Positions 34,958 to 43,616 of a DNA stretch of 64,000 bases are shown in pieces (position 1 is the stretch's first letter; every line of letters begins with the position of its first letter). The stretch is taken from positions 992,001-1,056,000 of the forward strand of contig CBDATO010000003.1 in NCBI GenBank assembly GCA_965199805.1, in the 5' to 3' direction. Origin of the DNA: DATAZK01 sp965199805. GTDB lineage: Bacteria; Actinomycetota; Actinomycetes; Frankiales; Frankiaceae. Under the pieces are notes generated by a model, which searched no databases, was not told where the DNA came from, and saw only the letters and a program-made list of their open reading frames with translations. Both the position numbers and the translations under genes were made by a program.

Positions 34958-36538
34958 TTACTCGGCCTTCTCCCGCCGCCGCAGCCGGGCCTCCTCCAGG
35001 TCGATCTCGTGCGTGATCTCGACCTGCACGTCGGCGCCGATCTCGTCGGACTCGTACAGCTGCTTGACGGCGGTGCGCTGGGCTTTGAGCAGCTGCAGCC
35101 GCAGCCGGTGGATCTCGGTGCTGGATTCGGGCGGATCGTTGCCGGCGCTCACCTCGCGCAGCCGCTCCAGCCGTGACTCGTAGAGCGGACGCAGGGCGCG
35201 GGCGCTGTCCTCCTGCACGTCACCCTGTGACACCTGCTCCTCGAGCTCCGCCAGGGCCGCCTCCGCGGCCTTCCGGCGACCCAGCAGGCCCTGCCCCTGC
35301 TCCTCCTCGCTCTGCGACACCTTGAGCCACCGGATGGCGAGCGGCAGCGTGCTGCCCTGGCCGACCAGGGTGGCGAGCACGACGACCAGGGTGATGAACA
35401 GCAGCAGGTTGCGCCCCGGGAACGGCTCGCCGTCGAGCGTGACGGGGATGGACAGCGCGATCGCCAGCGAGATCGCCCCGCGCAGGCCGCACCAGCCGAT
35501 CAGGGTGCGTTCGCGGCGCGGCAGGGCGAAGACCTCGTCGCTCGGCCACAGGCGCGCCCCAAGGGGCGGCAGGAACATCTGCCAGAACAGACGGACGACG
35601 ATCACCGTGAGCACCACCAGCAGGGACGCCGCGACGACGAGGCCGGACGAGTAGTCGCCGATGCCGCGCACGATCTCCGGCACCTGCAGCCCGAGCAGGA
35701 CGAAGAGGGTCGCCTCGATCAGGAAGATGAGCACGTTCCAGAACGACTGGCTCTGCACGCGGGAGGCCGGCTGGAAGAGGCCCCGGCCCCCGGTACCGAG
35801 CCACGCCGCGGCGGCGAGCGTCGCGAGGACCCCCGAGCCGTGGAAGCGCTCGGCGGGGATGTAGGCGAGGTAGGGCGTGAGCAGCGAGACCACGATCTGG
35901 CTGTTTGGGTCGCGGACGAGATGGCGGACCTTGCTCACCACCCAGCCGATCGCGAGGCCGAACGCCACGCCCCCGACGATGGCCTCGACGGCCCGCAATG
36001 CCGCGTGCCCGACCGTCACCGTCTCGCCGACGCTCTCGATCGCCAGGGCGAAGAACGTCAACGAGATGCCGTCGTTGATGAGGCCCTCGCCCTCGAGGAT
36101 GGTGGTGACGCGGCGCGGCACCCGCAGCTTGGTCATCACCGAGGTGGCGGCCACCGGGTCCGGCGGCGCCACCGCGGCTCCGAGGGCCAGCGCCGCCGCC
36201 CAGCCCACCCCCGGCACGAGCTGGTGCATGACCGCGGCCACGCTCACCGCGGTGACGATGACGAGACCGACCGCCATGCCGGTGATGGTCCCGAGGTTGG
36301 CCCGCACGATGCGGGCGTCCGAGAAGAAGCCGGCGTAGAAGATCAGCGGGGGAAGGAAGATCAGCAGCACGACGTCGGGCGGCACCCGTACGTCGGACGC
36401 ACCCGGCACCAGGCTCCCCAGTACTCCGAGCACGACGAACGCGACCGCGTCGGGGACGCCGAACCTGCGCGCGATGGCGCGCGCCAGCAGGACGGCGGCC
36501 GCGATGATCACGCCGAGGAGGAAGACCGAGTCGTGCAC
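34958..36538 (-). CDS. Na+/H+ antiporter of the CPA1 (NhaP) family
   Basis: 526 residues with about 12 membrane helices in the first 410, beginning FLLGVIIAAAVLLARAIA, then GAAVAPPDPVAATSVM with the ion-binding Asp pair region, and GLRGAISLAIALSIP. A long charged cytoplasmic tail (about 400-526) with EEEQGQGLLGRRKAAEAAL follows, a likely coiled coil with a regulatory role. Exports Na+ or K+ in exchange for protons. It is 19 bp downstream of eamA. Confidence 0.9.
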   Translation of the reverse strand: MHDSVFLLGVIIAAAVLLARAIARRFGVPDAVAFVVLGVLGSLVPGASDVRVPPDVVLLIFLPPLIFYAGFFSDARIVRANLGTITGMAVGLVIVTAVSVAAVMHQLVPGVGWAAALALGAAVAPPDPVAATSVMTKLRVPRRVTTILEGEGLINDGISLTFFALAIESVGETVTVGHAALRAVEAIVGGVAFGLAIGWVVSKVRHLVRDPNSQIVVSLLTPYLAYIPAERFHGSGVLATLAAAAWLGTGGRGLFQPASRVQSQSFWNVLIFLIEATLFVLLGLQVPEIVRGIGDYSSGLVVAASLLVVLTVIVVRLFWQMFLPPLGARLWPSDEVFALPRRERTLIGWCGLRGAISLAIALSIPVTLDGEPFPGRNLLLFITLVVVLATLVGQGSTLPLAIRWLKVSQSEEEQGQGLLGRRKAAEAALAELEEQVSQGDVQEDSARALRPLYESRLERLREVSAGNDPPESSTEIHRLRLQLLKAQRTAVKQLYESDEIGADVQVEITHEIDLEEARLRRREKAE

Positions 36539-36557
36539 CCCGCTGCCCTACCCGCGT

Positions 36558-37433
36558 TCAAACGTCTGAGCGCGGTCGTACCCCTCCGGCGCGGGTGGCG
36601 AGGAACGACCCGGTGAGGATCAGCGCGAAGCCGACGACGGTCGCCACCGTGATCCGCTCGGACAGGAAGACGGCGCCCAGGGTGACGGCCACGGCGGGGT
36701 TCACGTACGTGATGACCGTCGCGACCACCGGCCCGACCTCCGTCACCAGGGCGACGAAGATGACGAACGCCGCGGCGGTGCAGATCACCCCCAGCGTGAC
36801 GACGGCGGCGATCACGCGTCCGGACGGCCAGGCGTCGGGCATCCGGGTCGCGGCGAAGGGCGCGTACCCGATCGTGACGATGGCCAGCGACGCGGCGACG
36901 ACCCCGATGGGCGGCAGGCCCGCGAGCGACCGCGAGAGGACGGCGGGGCCGATCGCGTAACCGATGACGACGACGCCGATCGCCAGCGTCGCCCCGAGTT
37001 GCGCGCCGTGCACGTCGAAGCCCACGAGGGCGCCGACCCCGGCGAGCCCGACGAGCAGCCCCGTCAGCCGGAGCGGACCCAGCCGCACGTGCCCGGGGCC
37101 GGCGAAGGCGACCAGCGCCCCCACCAGCGGGGTCGCGGCGACCAGCAGGCCGCTGAGCGAGCTGGTCAGCTTCTGCTCGGCCACGGTCAGGAAGAGCCAG
37201 GGGACGGCGATCTCGGCGACCGTGTACGCGAGCAACGGCTTCCACCGGCGCAGCACCGGCCCGAGCTCGCCGCGGGCCAGCGCGATCGGCAGCAGCAGGA
37301 TCACGGCGATCAGGCAGCGGGTGAAGACCAGGCTCACCGGGCTGAGCTCGCGGACGGCGACCTTGATCAGCAGGTACGGGATGCCCCACACCACGCACAT
37401 GGCGGCGAACAGCACCGCACCCCGTCGACTCAC
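36558..37433 (-). CDS. EamA/DMT-family transporter
   Basis: A 291-residue drug/metabolite exporter with two EamA repeats and 10 helices: MSRRGAVLFAAMCVVWGIPY at the start, SLSGLLVAATPLVGALVAFA, and PVVATVITYVNPAVAVTLGA in the second repeat. Substrate unknown. Its GTG start overlaps the stop of the integrase by 4 nt (GTGA), so the chromosomal gene now directly follows the mobile element and may be read from the int transcript. The N-terminus looks complete. Confidence 0.88.
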   Translation of the reverse strand: MSRRGAVLFAAMCVVWGIPYLLIKVAVRELSPVSLVFTRCLIAVILLLPIALARGELGPVLRRWKPLLAYTVAEIAVPWLFLTVAEQKLTSSLSGLLVAATPLVGALVAFAGPGHVRLGPLRLTGLLVGLAGVGALVGFDVHGAQLGATLAIGVVVIGYAIGPAVLSRSLAGLPPIGVVAASLAIVTIGYAPFAATRMPDAWPSGRVIAAVVTLGVICTAAAFVIFVALVTEVGPVVATVITYVNPAVAVTLGAVFLSERITVATVVGFALILTGSFLATRAGGVRPRSDV

Positions 37434-38620
37434 CCGTGTTTGCCCAGTTCAGGGGCCTCCCCCGCCTCGACCGCATCCATGTCGCCAGGGGCCTGGCCCC
37501 TGAGATTTGCTCGCTTGTGAGCCTCCCAGAGCGCACGCATCTCCTGCATCTCGCGCAGCGAGTCGGCGGGGAGATGCTCGTAATACCGAGAAAACGTGGC
37601 CGTGGAGTGGCCCAGCTGCTCGCTCACGGCCTTCGGGGACGCGCCCGAAGCGGCCATGTTCGTCCCGGCGGTGTGTCGGCCGGAGTGCGGAGAGAGCCGG
37701 AAGCCGAGCGGGGTGGACCATCTGCGCCAGCGCATCCGCACCGTGGACGGGTTCAGCATCTTGCCGTTCTCAGTGAAGATCAGGTCCTTGCCGCCGTGCT
37801 CGCGGATGAAGGCCCGGAGCTCCCTGCCAACTTCTTCGGACAACTGGACGACGCGGCCCTTGCCGGTCTTGGTCTGACCGATGAGGGGCTTGCCGTCCTC
37901 GTCCACGGTCACAGATCGGGTCACCCGCAGAGTGTGGCTGAACGGCTCGTAGTCGCCCGGTGCCAGCGCCAGCGTCTCCCCTATCCGAGTACCACCGTCA
38001 AAGGTGATCTTCGCGATCATCACATCGGCGGGCGACCCCTTCTCCGCCATGACGCTCAGGAACGCGTCCTGCTGTGCGAGCTCGGCGTACAGGGTCCGGC
38101 CGTAGTCGCGCTTTACCTGCTGCGGCCAGTCCGATCGAGACAGCACCGGCAGATACGGGCGGTGTTCCGGGTTGAGCAGGCGCTGCTCTTCGGCGTAACG
38201 GATGTACAGCACGAACAGGTTCCACGTCTCGCGCTGGCTGTTGCGGCTGTAAAGCTCGTCGTTCGCCTTCTTGGCTGCGCAGATCATGCGGTGGATGCGT
38301 CGGGAAACGGCCGGGTTCACGTCGACCAGGTTCGTGTCTCCGGCCACCCGATACAGCAGCTCAGCTCGCCGCTTGTAGACGCGGGCGGTGGAGGGCACGT
38401 GCGTGCGCAGGTCCAACTCTTCGCGCATGAACGATTCGATTGTTGGACCACCCTTCATGACGGGTGCCGCAGCGATCATCCGGGCGAGCTCGGCTTCGGC
38501 CTCGCGCTTCAGATCGAACTTGCCTGAGTCGGTGCGCGTGCCGTCCGGGTTGTTGCGCCGGGCAACATACTTTTTCTTGCCGTTGATCGTCTTGTTGATC
38601 ACCAGACCAGGGAGCGCCAT
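37430..38620 (-). CDS. int: Tyrosine site-specific integrase
   Basis: Integrates and excises the accessory element by cutting att sites. The 396-residue protein has an N-terminal arm-binding region (AP2-like, GKKKYVARRNNPDGTRTDSG), a core-binding domain about 65-190, and the catalytic domain with the RHRHY set: GGTRIGETLAL, SPHSGRHTAG, and LGHSTATFSRYYEHL with the nucleophile Tyr. It is the outermost element gene. ATG 38620 overlaps the stop of the upstream small gene (TGATG). Confidence 0.95.
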   Translation of the reverse strand: MALPGLVINKTINGKKKYVARRNNPDGTRTDSGKFDLKREAEAELARMIAAAPVMKGGPTIESFMREELDLRTHVPSTARVYKRRAELLYRVAGDTNLVDVNPAVSRRIHRMICAAKKANDELYSRNSQRETWNLFVLYIRYAEEQRLLNPEHRPYLPVLSRSDWPQQVKRDYGRTLYAELAQQDAFLSVMAEKGSPADVMIAKITFDGGTRIGETLALAPGDYEPFSHTLRVTRSVTVDEDGKPLIGQTKTGKGRVVQLSEEVGRELRAFIREHGGKDLIFTENGKMLNPSTVRMRWRRWSTPLGFRLSPHSGRHTAGTNMAASGASPKAVSEQLGHSTATFSRYYEHLPADSLREMQEMRALWEAHKRANLRGQAPGDMDAVEAGEAPELGKHG

Positions 38621-38874
38621 CAGAGCAGCCCCCGCTTCCTCGCCTCGGTGCGCGCCCGGAAGACTGCTTGTTCCTTGCCCGCAATGGAGTCCAGGAGCTC
38701 GGCGTCTGAGAGCTCGACCAGCAGACAGCGATCCATGAACTCGGCCTCATGGCTCGCGGTGCCCGGCTCACCGAACACCGCAATCTCGTTCGGCTGTTCG
38801 GTGGCGGCGACCAGCAATTCCCAGTCCCGCCGGGCTCCGTCCTGGGGCGGGCAGGGCTCAATGAAGTCGGCCAT
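38620..38874 (-). CDS. Small acidic protein coupled to int, function unknown
   Basis: 84 residues, MADFIEPCPPQDGARRDWEL at the start, then a helical part ELSDAELLDSIAGKEQAVF. It has the place of an excisionase or recombination directionality factor in the int operon, but lacks a recognisable basic helix-turn-helix, so I make no such call. Both its start and its stop overlap neighbours in TGATG junctions. Confidence 0.7.
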   Translation of the reverse strand: MADFIEPCPPQDGARRDWELLVAATEQPNEIAVFGEPGTASHEAEFMDRCLLVELSDAELLDSIAGKEQAVFRARTEARKRGLL

Positions 38875-39098
38875 CACGCTGCCTGCCGACGCTCGTACAA
38901 GCGCTGGCCGGAACGCAGGCGGCTCTGGTGGCCGCGCATGAAATCTTTCCGGTGATTCTGATTGCCGTGCGCGAGGGCTGGCCGCTGCTGGCATCCGCAC
39001 AGGCACAGCTCCTGCTCGGCGTGCCGCTCAATTGCGGGCGGAGGCACACACGGGGAGGGCTCGCTCGCCGCTTCTGCTCGGATTTGGTGCTGCGCCAT
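38874..39098 (-). CDS. Small Cys-rich (zinc-binding?) protein at head of the int operon
   Basis: 74 residues with a CLCGCQQRPALAHGNQNHRK stretch followed by MRGHQSRLR. The CxCGC...GH pattern occurs in small phage and element proteins and may bind zinc. ATG 39098 has AAAGGA 8 nt upstream, better than an ATG seven codons earlier. Stop overlaps the next start (TGATG). Confidence 0.65.
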   Translation of the reverse strand: MAQHQIRAEAASEPSPCVPPPAIERHAEQELCLCGCQQRPALAHGNQNHRKDFMRGHQSRLRSGQRLYERRQAA

Positions 39099-39495
39099 CG
39101 TTGGGTCCTTTCTGGACATGACAAGGGGCCTCGCTCGCGAGGCATGGCGGCCGGGACGCCTTGGTCGTGGGCCGCGAACATGGGCGGCGCTGCATCGACC
39201 CGACCGACGTTAGACCGTCGTGCGCCGGGCAGCTGCCCCTATGTGAGCAAAGTCATACGCCTGCTCCCACGTGGCCTCTGAGCTGGGGCTAGTGCCTGGT
39301 TGCCGGTAGGCGAATCCGAGCTCCGGCTGTTTAGCCGGTAGCTGCCTTTGATTGCCACCCACCTATTTGATACGAAGTCCCACCGGTGCACTTCGCGGAG
39401 TCACCGGGTCGGGGGCTGACGGCAGTCGAGGGGTCCCAGGACCCCGCGCCGGGACGGCTCGCATCCGCTCTCGCCGGGCGTGTGGGCTGCCCACG
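39099..39495. other. Gap between int operon and recombinase remnant
   Basis: No gene supported. A perfect short hairpin, GGGGTCC-CA-GGACCCC, lies at 39429-39444. A phage-type attP or promoter for the int operon could lie here; I see no clear -10 element. Confidence 0.4.
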
Positions 39496-39945
39496 CCGCG
39501 AACTGCCCTTCGGCCCGAGGGACTGCTGGTTCGCGGCTTCGTCGGCGACCGGATAGGTCAGCCCGTTGGCTTCGCCCTGCTGCGGCTCGCCGAGCATGAG
39601 GTGCCTGCCGAACCCGACACCTCGGTGCAGGACCGGCTCGCGGCCATCGAGGCCGACGTGGAGCTCCTGCAACAGGCCAAGGCGGCAAAAAACATCGAGC
39701 GACGCGACTACATCGCCGAGCTGAAACCGCTCCGGGAGGAAGAGGCCCAGTTCCGTCGCCAGCTGATCCACCTGGTAGGCCCTGCTGTCCCCAGCGACGA
39801 CCTGGACTGGGATCAGCTCACCCTCGCTCAGCGCCGCACCTTGATCGCCAGACACATCGAACACGTGATCATCGAGCCGGTGCCGGTCCAACAGCGCGGC
39901 CGTCACTCCACCTTCGCGGCAGAGTTGCACGTGGTGTGGCGCTGA
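39496..39945 (+). pseudogene. C-terminal remnant of a large serine recombinase
   Basis: About 150 codons fit the end of large serine recombinases: a coiled-coil-like stretch IEADVELLQQAKAAKNIERR, then WDQLTLAQRRTLIARHIEHV and a terminal GRHSTFAAELHVVW. No catalytic N-terminal domain is present upstream in any frame, so it is a 5'-truncated relic of an earlier integration event. Confidence 0.6.
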
Positions 39946-40175
39946 GCCCGTTGCTGACGGACTAGTTCTTCCATTTCTTGCTTTTGGTCAGCGGCTGAGC
40001 TTCGGAGCTTTCGCGAGCTCCCGCTGGATTCACTCTTCCAGTTCCTTTTCACCTTCACGGGAATGCCCCGTAATCGCGCCAGATCGCACGGAGAGGCCCT
40101 GTTTTGACCTCCGGCGCACTGACCTTCCCCCACCCAATGCGTTTGTCGAATACGCGCTAGATATCCAGCGCGTTT

Positions 40176-40409
40176 CTACGGTGGTCGGGTTTCGCCCGAC
40201 TCCCGGCGCGCGGCCATCAGATAGGTGTCCATGGGCAGCACCCCGGTCCGGGCGTACTCATAGTCACCGGCTGTGAACGGCACCTTTGAGCTGTACTCCG
40301 ACAGTGCGGGGACTTCGGCCGAGGCGAAGAACACCGCCTTCGCGAGCGGGGTCAGCGACCGTCCGACGATAGCGATGTAGATCGCCAGAAGGTCCCGGGT
40401 GAGCAGCAC
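40176..40409 (-). CDS. Small protein of unknown function
   Basis: 77 residues starting MLLTRDLLAIYIAIVGRSL, possibly helical, with EYARTGVLPMDTYLMAARRE at the end. No family recognised. GTG 40409 has a TAAGTT hexamer 6 nt upstream, which supports a real gene. Divergent from the 335-residue gene at 40575. Confidence 0.6.
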   Translation of the reverse strand: MLLTRDLLAIYIAIVGRSLTPLAKAVFFASAEVPALSEYSSKVPFTAGDYEYARTGVLPMDTYLMAARRESGETRPP

Positions 40410-40415
40410 CGGCTG

Positions 40416-40421
40416 AACTTA
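40416..40421 (-). promoter_or_regulatory. -10 hexamer for the gene ending at 40176
   Basis: TAAGTT, 6 nt before GTG 40409; the left arm of the 12-bp inverted repeat lies just upstream. Confidence 0.5.
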
Positions 40422-40428
40422 CGACCGT

Positions 40429-40558
40429 TCATAACGCGCGGCCACTGTCGAGGATAAATCCGACGTACAGGCGCTGAGGATATAAGTCAAGTGTCCAAGA
40501 AGGTCGCTTCTGAGCACTCCAACTGAATACAAGAGTTCGATTTGCTCGCGCGTTATGA
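40429..40558. repeat. Widely spaced 12-bp inverted repeat, candidate divergent operator
   Basis: TCATAACGCGCG (40429-40440) and its complement CGCGCGTTATGA (40547-40558) flank the divergent promoter region. Each arm is placed where a bound regulator would block one of the two genes. Confidence 0.6.
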
Positions 40559-40574
40559 CCGTGCAAACGTCCGC

Positions 40575-41582
40575 ATGGTGCCCGACCGCATCCCCACCAC
40601 CACAGACGAGCTGACGACCACATGCACCGCCCTGCAACAGGTGCTCAGCGCCAGCGAGTGGCGACTGAGCGCCATCCTTTACGCCTGCACGGACCCGGCT
40701 CCGCGTCGCCTGTCCACATCTGGACAGCTACCCATGTCGATCAGCGCTTTCTCAGCGCTGGGCATTCGTGGAATGACGAGCCGTCAGACGATCACCAAGT
40801 ACCGATCGACCTGGACGGCGGTGAAGCACCAGTACGACCTGCCCGAGCTCCACCCAGGCATGGCGATCACGCCGGACATGCTGCCCCCGATCCCCTGGAA
40901 TGAGCGCCCACGTCCGGTCCCTGACCGGCCGACCGGCGGTGGAGGGCCGCGTACGCGCGAGCGCAAGCGCGTCCGCGCCGACGAGGCTGCCATCGGCGGC
41001 AAGCGGCCCAAAGCGGACAACACACCCGAAACCGCTGCTCCGGTGCTGGACACCTCCCCCGAACGGGCCAAGGAGCTCGTTGTCGTCGCCCGCACGACGG
41101 GACCTGTTCAGGAACCCCGCCAAGTTGGGCAGCTGACCTTGGCCGCGATGACGGAGCTCGCTGAGCTGGCCGAGGCGGGTTGCCTTTCGGTCGAGGACCA
41201 GTCGCTGCTTGCGGACAAGTTCGTCGCCGGGACCGCACCTTCAGCGACTCAGGAGGACCGCCTGCTCGTCTCGCGGTTCGTCGTTCCCGATGGTGTGCGC
41301 AAGACCAACCTCGTCCGCCGGTTCCTGCGCGACGCGAACATGACCCTCGCCGAAGCTCACGGGTTGTACGACGACGCAGACGTCGTCCGCACCTTCACAG
41401 ACTTCCTCAGCTTCTTGGAGGCGTACGTGACCGTGCAGCTACCGCAGCATCGAGGACGGCGGGACATGCGTGATCGGCTGGCTACGGTCCTGCCCCGCAT
41501 GAACGCCTTGCTGCTCGATGCCATGTCGGCCTACGGCTTCCGCTGCCAGGAGCCGAGCGGCCGGAAGGTTGTCCCAAGCTGA
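40575..41582 (+). CDS. Unknown protein with a possible N-terminal helix-turn-helix
   Basis: 335 residues from ATG 40575 (TTG 40542 is an alternative in frame). The N-terminal part has FSALGIRGMTSRQTITKYRS, possibly a DNA-binding helix-turn-helix; a central Pro/Arg/Lys-rich linker (about 115-165) has KRVRADEAAIGGKRPKAD. The C-terminal half is helical (TLAAMTELAELAEAGCLSVE). Could be the regulator of the inverted repeat in its own promoter. No family recognised. Confidence 0.6.
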   Translation: MVPDRIPTTTDELTTTCTALQQVLSASEWRLSAILYACTDPAPRRLSTSGQLPMSISAFSALGIRGMTSRQTITKYRSTWTAVKHQYDLPELHPGMAITPDMLPPIPWNERPRPVPDRPTGGGGPRTRERKRVRADEAAIGGKRPKADNTPETAAPVLDTSPERAKELVVVARTTGPVQEPRQVGQLTLAAMTELAELAEAGCLSVEDQSLLADKFVAGTAPSATQEDRLLVSRFVVPDGVRKTNLVRRFLRDANMTLAEAHGLYDDADVVRTFTDFLSFLEAYVTVQLPQHRGRRDMRDRLATVLPRMNALLLDAMSAYGFRCQEPSGRKVVPS

Positions 41583-41736
41583 GCACTGTGGCGGCCCAAA
41601 CGACATGACCTCCCGTCACCTTTGATCGGCGCATCACATCCTGGATGGCGAGCTCGACGGTGACGAGAAAGGCCACATACGGCCCCCAGCCCGCCGCTGA
41701 GGGCGCGCTTACTAGCGGGGCTACATCTCACTATGG

Positions 41737-42699
41737 GTGTTGTCAAGCTGCATGTTGCTGGTCGGAATTTCACACCCCCGACCTGCGATGAAGCGTTATC
41801 TTTTTGCCGGGAGTGTTCGTTCTACTCCCGATCCGGCCGGGGGGATGCACGAACTCGGTGAGCGGCATCTACACGTGGGCAATCCCAGAGAAAGTGCACT
41901 GCTTTTGTTCGTGGACTCGAAATTACCCGATCAAATTCAGAATGCAAGTGTGGGCCTTGCACAACTTCTGACCATAAAGATAGTGCAAATGTACGAGATG
42001 AGTTTTATGATCATTCGGGTTTCCCTTACTGACTCGCTTTTCTGGGTCAGCACACGTACAACCCACGCAACATGGTCAAGAGCCAGGGCCAGTGACTTAC
42101 TAAATCGAACCGTAAATATAGACCTGTGGTACAGCTTCAGCGTTGAGCGGGAACCGCTCCGAGAACTCCGTCCAAATTCTGGACAGGTTTCTGAGTCTGG
42201 TACTTTGGGGTTACCCCGAAAAGCAGCTAATAAGAGACTGCTAGCCCACGCCTTACCTGTGTGTACTTTTGCATGCAGTACCTACGAGAAGTTTCTTCCA
42301 TCGCGCTTTGATGAAGCATGGGTAGACAGTTTCCTCAGCCGAGGAAATGCTGTAAACTTCAGGGAAGAGCTTCCAGCCCAGGGATCGTGTTTTGAGCTTC
42401 CGGCCGAATCTTTTCGGCTGGTTCATACACTCTCACCCCGGCTCTCATGTGCTCGATTTGGTTCCACCTCCGCTCCCACCGTTTTCCTACGTGGGGGGTG
42501 GAAATGTTCTTTGACAACATGCCTGTGCCACAGCTTCGTCTTCACCTCGGGTGCAGGACGTTCCGGGCGGGCTTCACAACGTAGGCCGTCGTCACCAGTA
42601 CGAGTCAGGGTGGTGGGCATTGATGGATCGGGGAGTACCGCTCACCACGCCACATCACCCGCTGAAGGATGCAGTCCTGTTCAACGAGCGAACAGGTGA
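41737..42699 (+). CDS. Doubtful 320-codon open frame in a low-GC segment
   Basis: The middle (about 41860-42450) is clearly poorer in G+C than anything else in the window, yet stays open, which is unlikely by chance. The protein (for example KLPDQIQNASVGLAQLLTIK) has no recognised domain and the ends run into GC-rich sequence with other small frames. It may be a gene of foreign origin or only part of one. Alternative: the Cys-rich short frame MGVVKLHVAGRNFTPPTCDE from ATG 41733. Confidence 0.3.
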   Translation: MLSSCMLLVGISHPRPAMKRYLFAGSVRSTPDPAGGMHELGERHLHVGNPRESALLLFVDSKLPDQIQNASVGLAQLLTIKIVQMYEMSFMIIRVSLTDSLFWVSTRTTHATWSRARASDLLNRTVNIDLWYSFSVEREPLRELRPNSGQVSESGTLGLPRKAANKRLLAHALPVCTFACSTYEKFLPSRFDEAWVDSFLSRGNAVNFREELPAQGSCFELPAESFRLVHTLSPRLSCARFGSTSAPTVFLRGGWKCSLTTCLCHSFVFTSGAGRSGRASQRRPSSPVRVRVVGIDGSGSTAHHATSPAEGCSPVQRANR

Positions 42700-42724
42700 C
42701 CTGGACTGGAACTCACCGGGTTGA
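42504..42724 (+). pseudogene. Small gene with a possible -1 frameshift
   Basis: ATG 42504 follows GGGGGG-TGGAA and gives MFFDNMPVPQLRLHLG. At CTCGGGTG near 42550, the -1 frame continues as VQDVPGGLHNVGRRHQYESG and ends DLDWNSPG at 42724. Both parts look like protein, but in different frames. Either a decayed gene, two overlapping mini genes (second start GTG 42551), or a frameshift site. Confidence 0.35.
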
Positions 42725-42795
42725 TGCTCCTGCTGGCGGGGGTGGCAGGTGCTTCCCTATTCGTCCTGGGTACATTCACTTCTCCCCCGCCCTGA
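42724..42795 (+). CDS. 23-residue hydrophobic mini-protein coupled to the preceding frame
   Basis: ATG overlaps the preceding TGA (TGATG). Encodes MLLLAGVAGASLFVLGTFTS plus PPP, a possible single membrane helix. Too short to be certain. Confidence 0.3.
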   Translation: MLLLAGVAGASLFVLGTFTSPPP

Positions 42796-43121
42796 GCTGC
42801 ATGGACAAGCGAAAACCCGACACCGACCGGCAGTCGGCGGTCCATGTTGCGCAGCCGGGCTCACCCATCTCGCCTGACCCCGACCAGCCCTGTGTCCACG
42901 CCCGCTCCGCGAAATTGGCCTATCCAAACTCGCCAAGCGCATGCCATATACCATCGGCGAGAGCAGAAGTGCGGCCCAATCCAGAGCTCGATAAGGGCGT
43001 CCACAATGAACGGAGACGGCCGCAAATCCATTTCGGGTATCAGAGTGACCGGGCGCTCGATCCGCTGCCGCTTACTTGCGACGCGTTGCGGTAAGGGCTT
43101 CGACCATCGCAGGCGCTGCAC
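42796..43121. other. Gap with mixed short frames
   Basis: Short open frames exist in several phases, none supported by a promoter, ribosome binding site or recognisable protein; one phase reads REIGLSKLAKRMPYTIGESR, which could be a helix-turn-helix fragment. Probably decayed sequence. Confidence 0.35.
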
Positions 43122-43604
43122 TCACACGTCGTTCCAGCACCGATCCCACAAGCTCCACAAGCCCGCGTCGTCGGGTGACCCGTCGCCAGCAAGCAGACGG
43201 CAGAGCATCGCAGTCAGCGCACGGAAGACGTGCGGCGAAGAGCCAGCGGCCGCATGGGCGGCCCGCGAGATTGCGACGAGCGTCGGCTGGACTTGCAGAG
43301 TTTCCCAGACCGCTTCTTTGTACTCGTCCGGCAGCCCCCATCGGACCTCGTCCATACCTGCAACTAAGGCGTCAGTGAAGATGGCGTTACCGCTGTAGAC
43401 GTCGACCCGGGCGGCGGGTGCCTGATTGCCCCCGAGCAACCCATAGGAGGACGGATGGCCGTCCCGTCCCACCCATTCGACGTCGATCGAGCTCGGACGG
43501 GCAGAACCGCTGCGGTAGCCGAGTCTGGATGAGATGCGCAGCTTCATGGCGGGGTTGGATCGGACCAGGAGCCTTTCAGAGCGCTGTGGCAGCGTACTCC
43601 GCAT
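43122..43604 (-). CDS. Unknown 160-residue protein
   Basis: Starts MRSTLPQRSERLLVRSNPAM and contains VEWVGRDGHPSSYGLLGGNQ and a helical GLPDEYKEAVWETLQV, then a Leu/Ala-rich end ALTAMLCRLLAGDGSPDDAG. No family recognised. ATG 43604 has TACGGT 6 nt upstream, which favours it over ATG 43547. Confidence 0.6.
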   Translation of the reverse strand: MRSTLPQRSERLLVRSNPAMKLRISSRLGYRSGSARPSSIDVEWVGRDGHPSSYGLLGGNQAPAARVDVYSGNAIFTDALVAGMDEVRWGLPDEYKEAVWETLQVQPTLVAISRAAHAAAGSSPHVFRALTAMLCRLLAGDGSPDDAGLWSLWDRCWNDV

Positions 43605-43610
43605 GGACGG

Positions 43611-43616
43611 ACCGTA
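43611..43616 (-). promoter_or_regulatory. -10 hexamer for the gene ending at 43122
   Basis: TACGGT, 6 nt before ATG 43604. Confidence 0.5.

Noticed and set aside
38620..38874. Excisionase call for the 84-residue gene
   Set aside because: Position fits but there is no basic winged-helix or MerR-like sequence, so naming it xis would be a guess.
37400..39300. tRNA gene as the integration site next to int
   Set aside because: No cloverleaf or T-loop sequence was found near the integrase; the boundary seems to be at eamA.
41808..41830. CGGGAGT...ACTCCCG hairpin as a terminator
   Set aside because: The T-run is on the wrong side for the plus strand and becomes an A-run on the minus strand.
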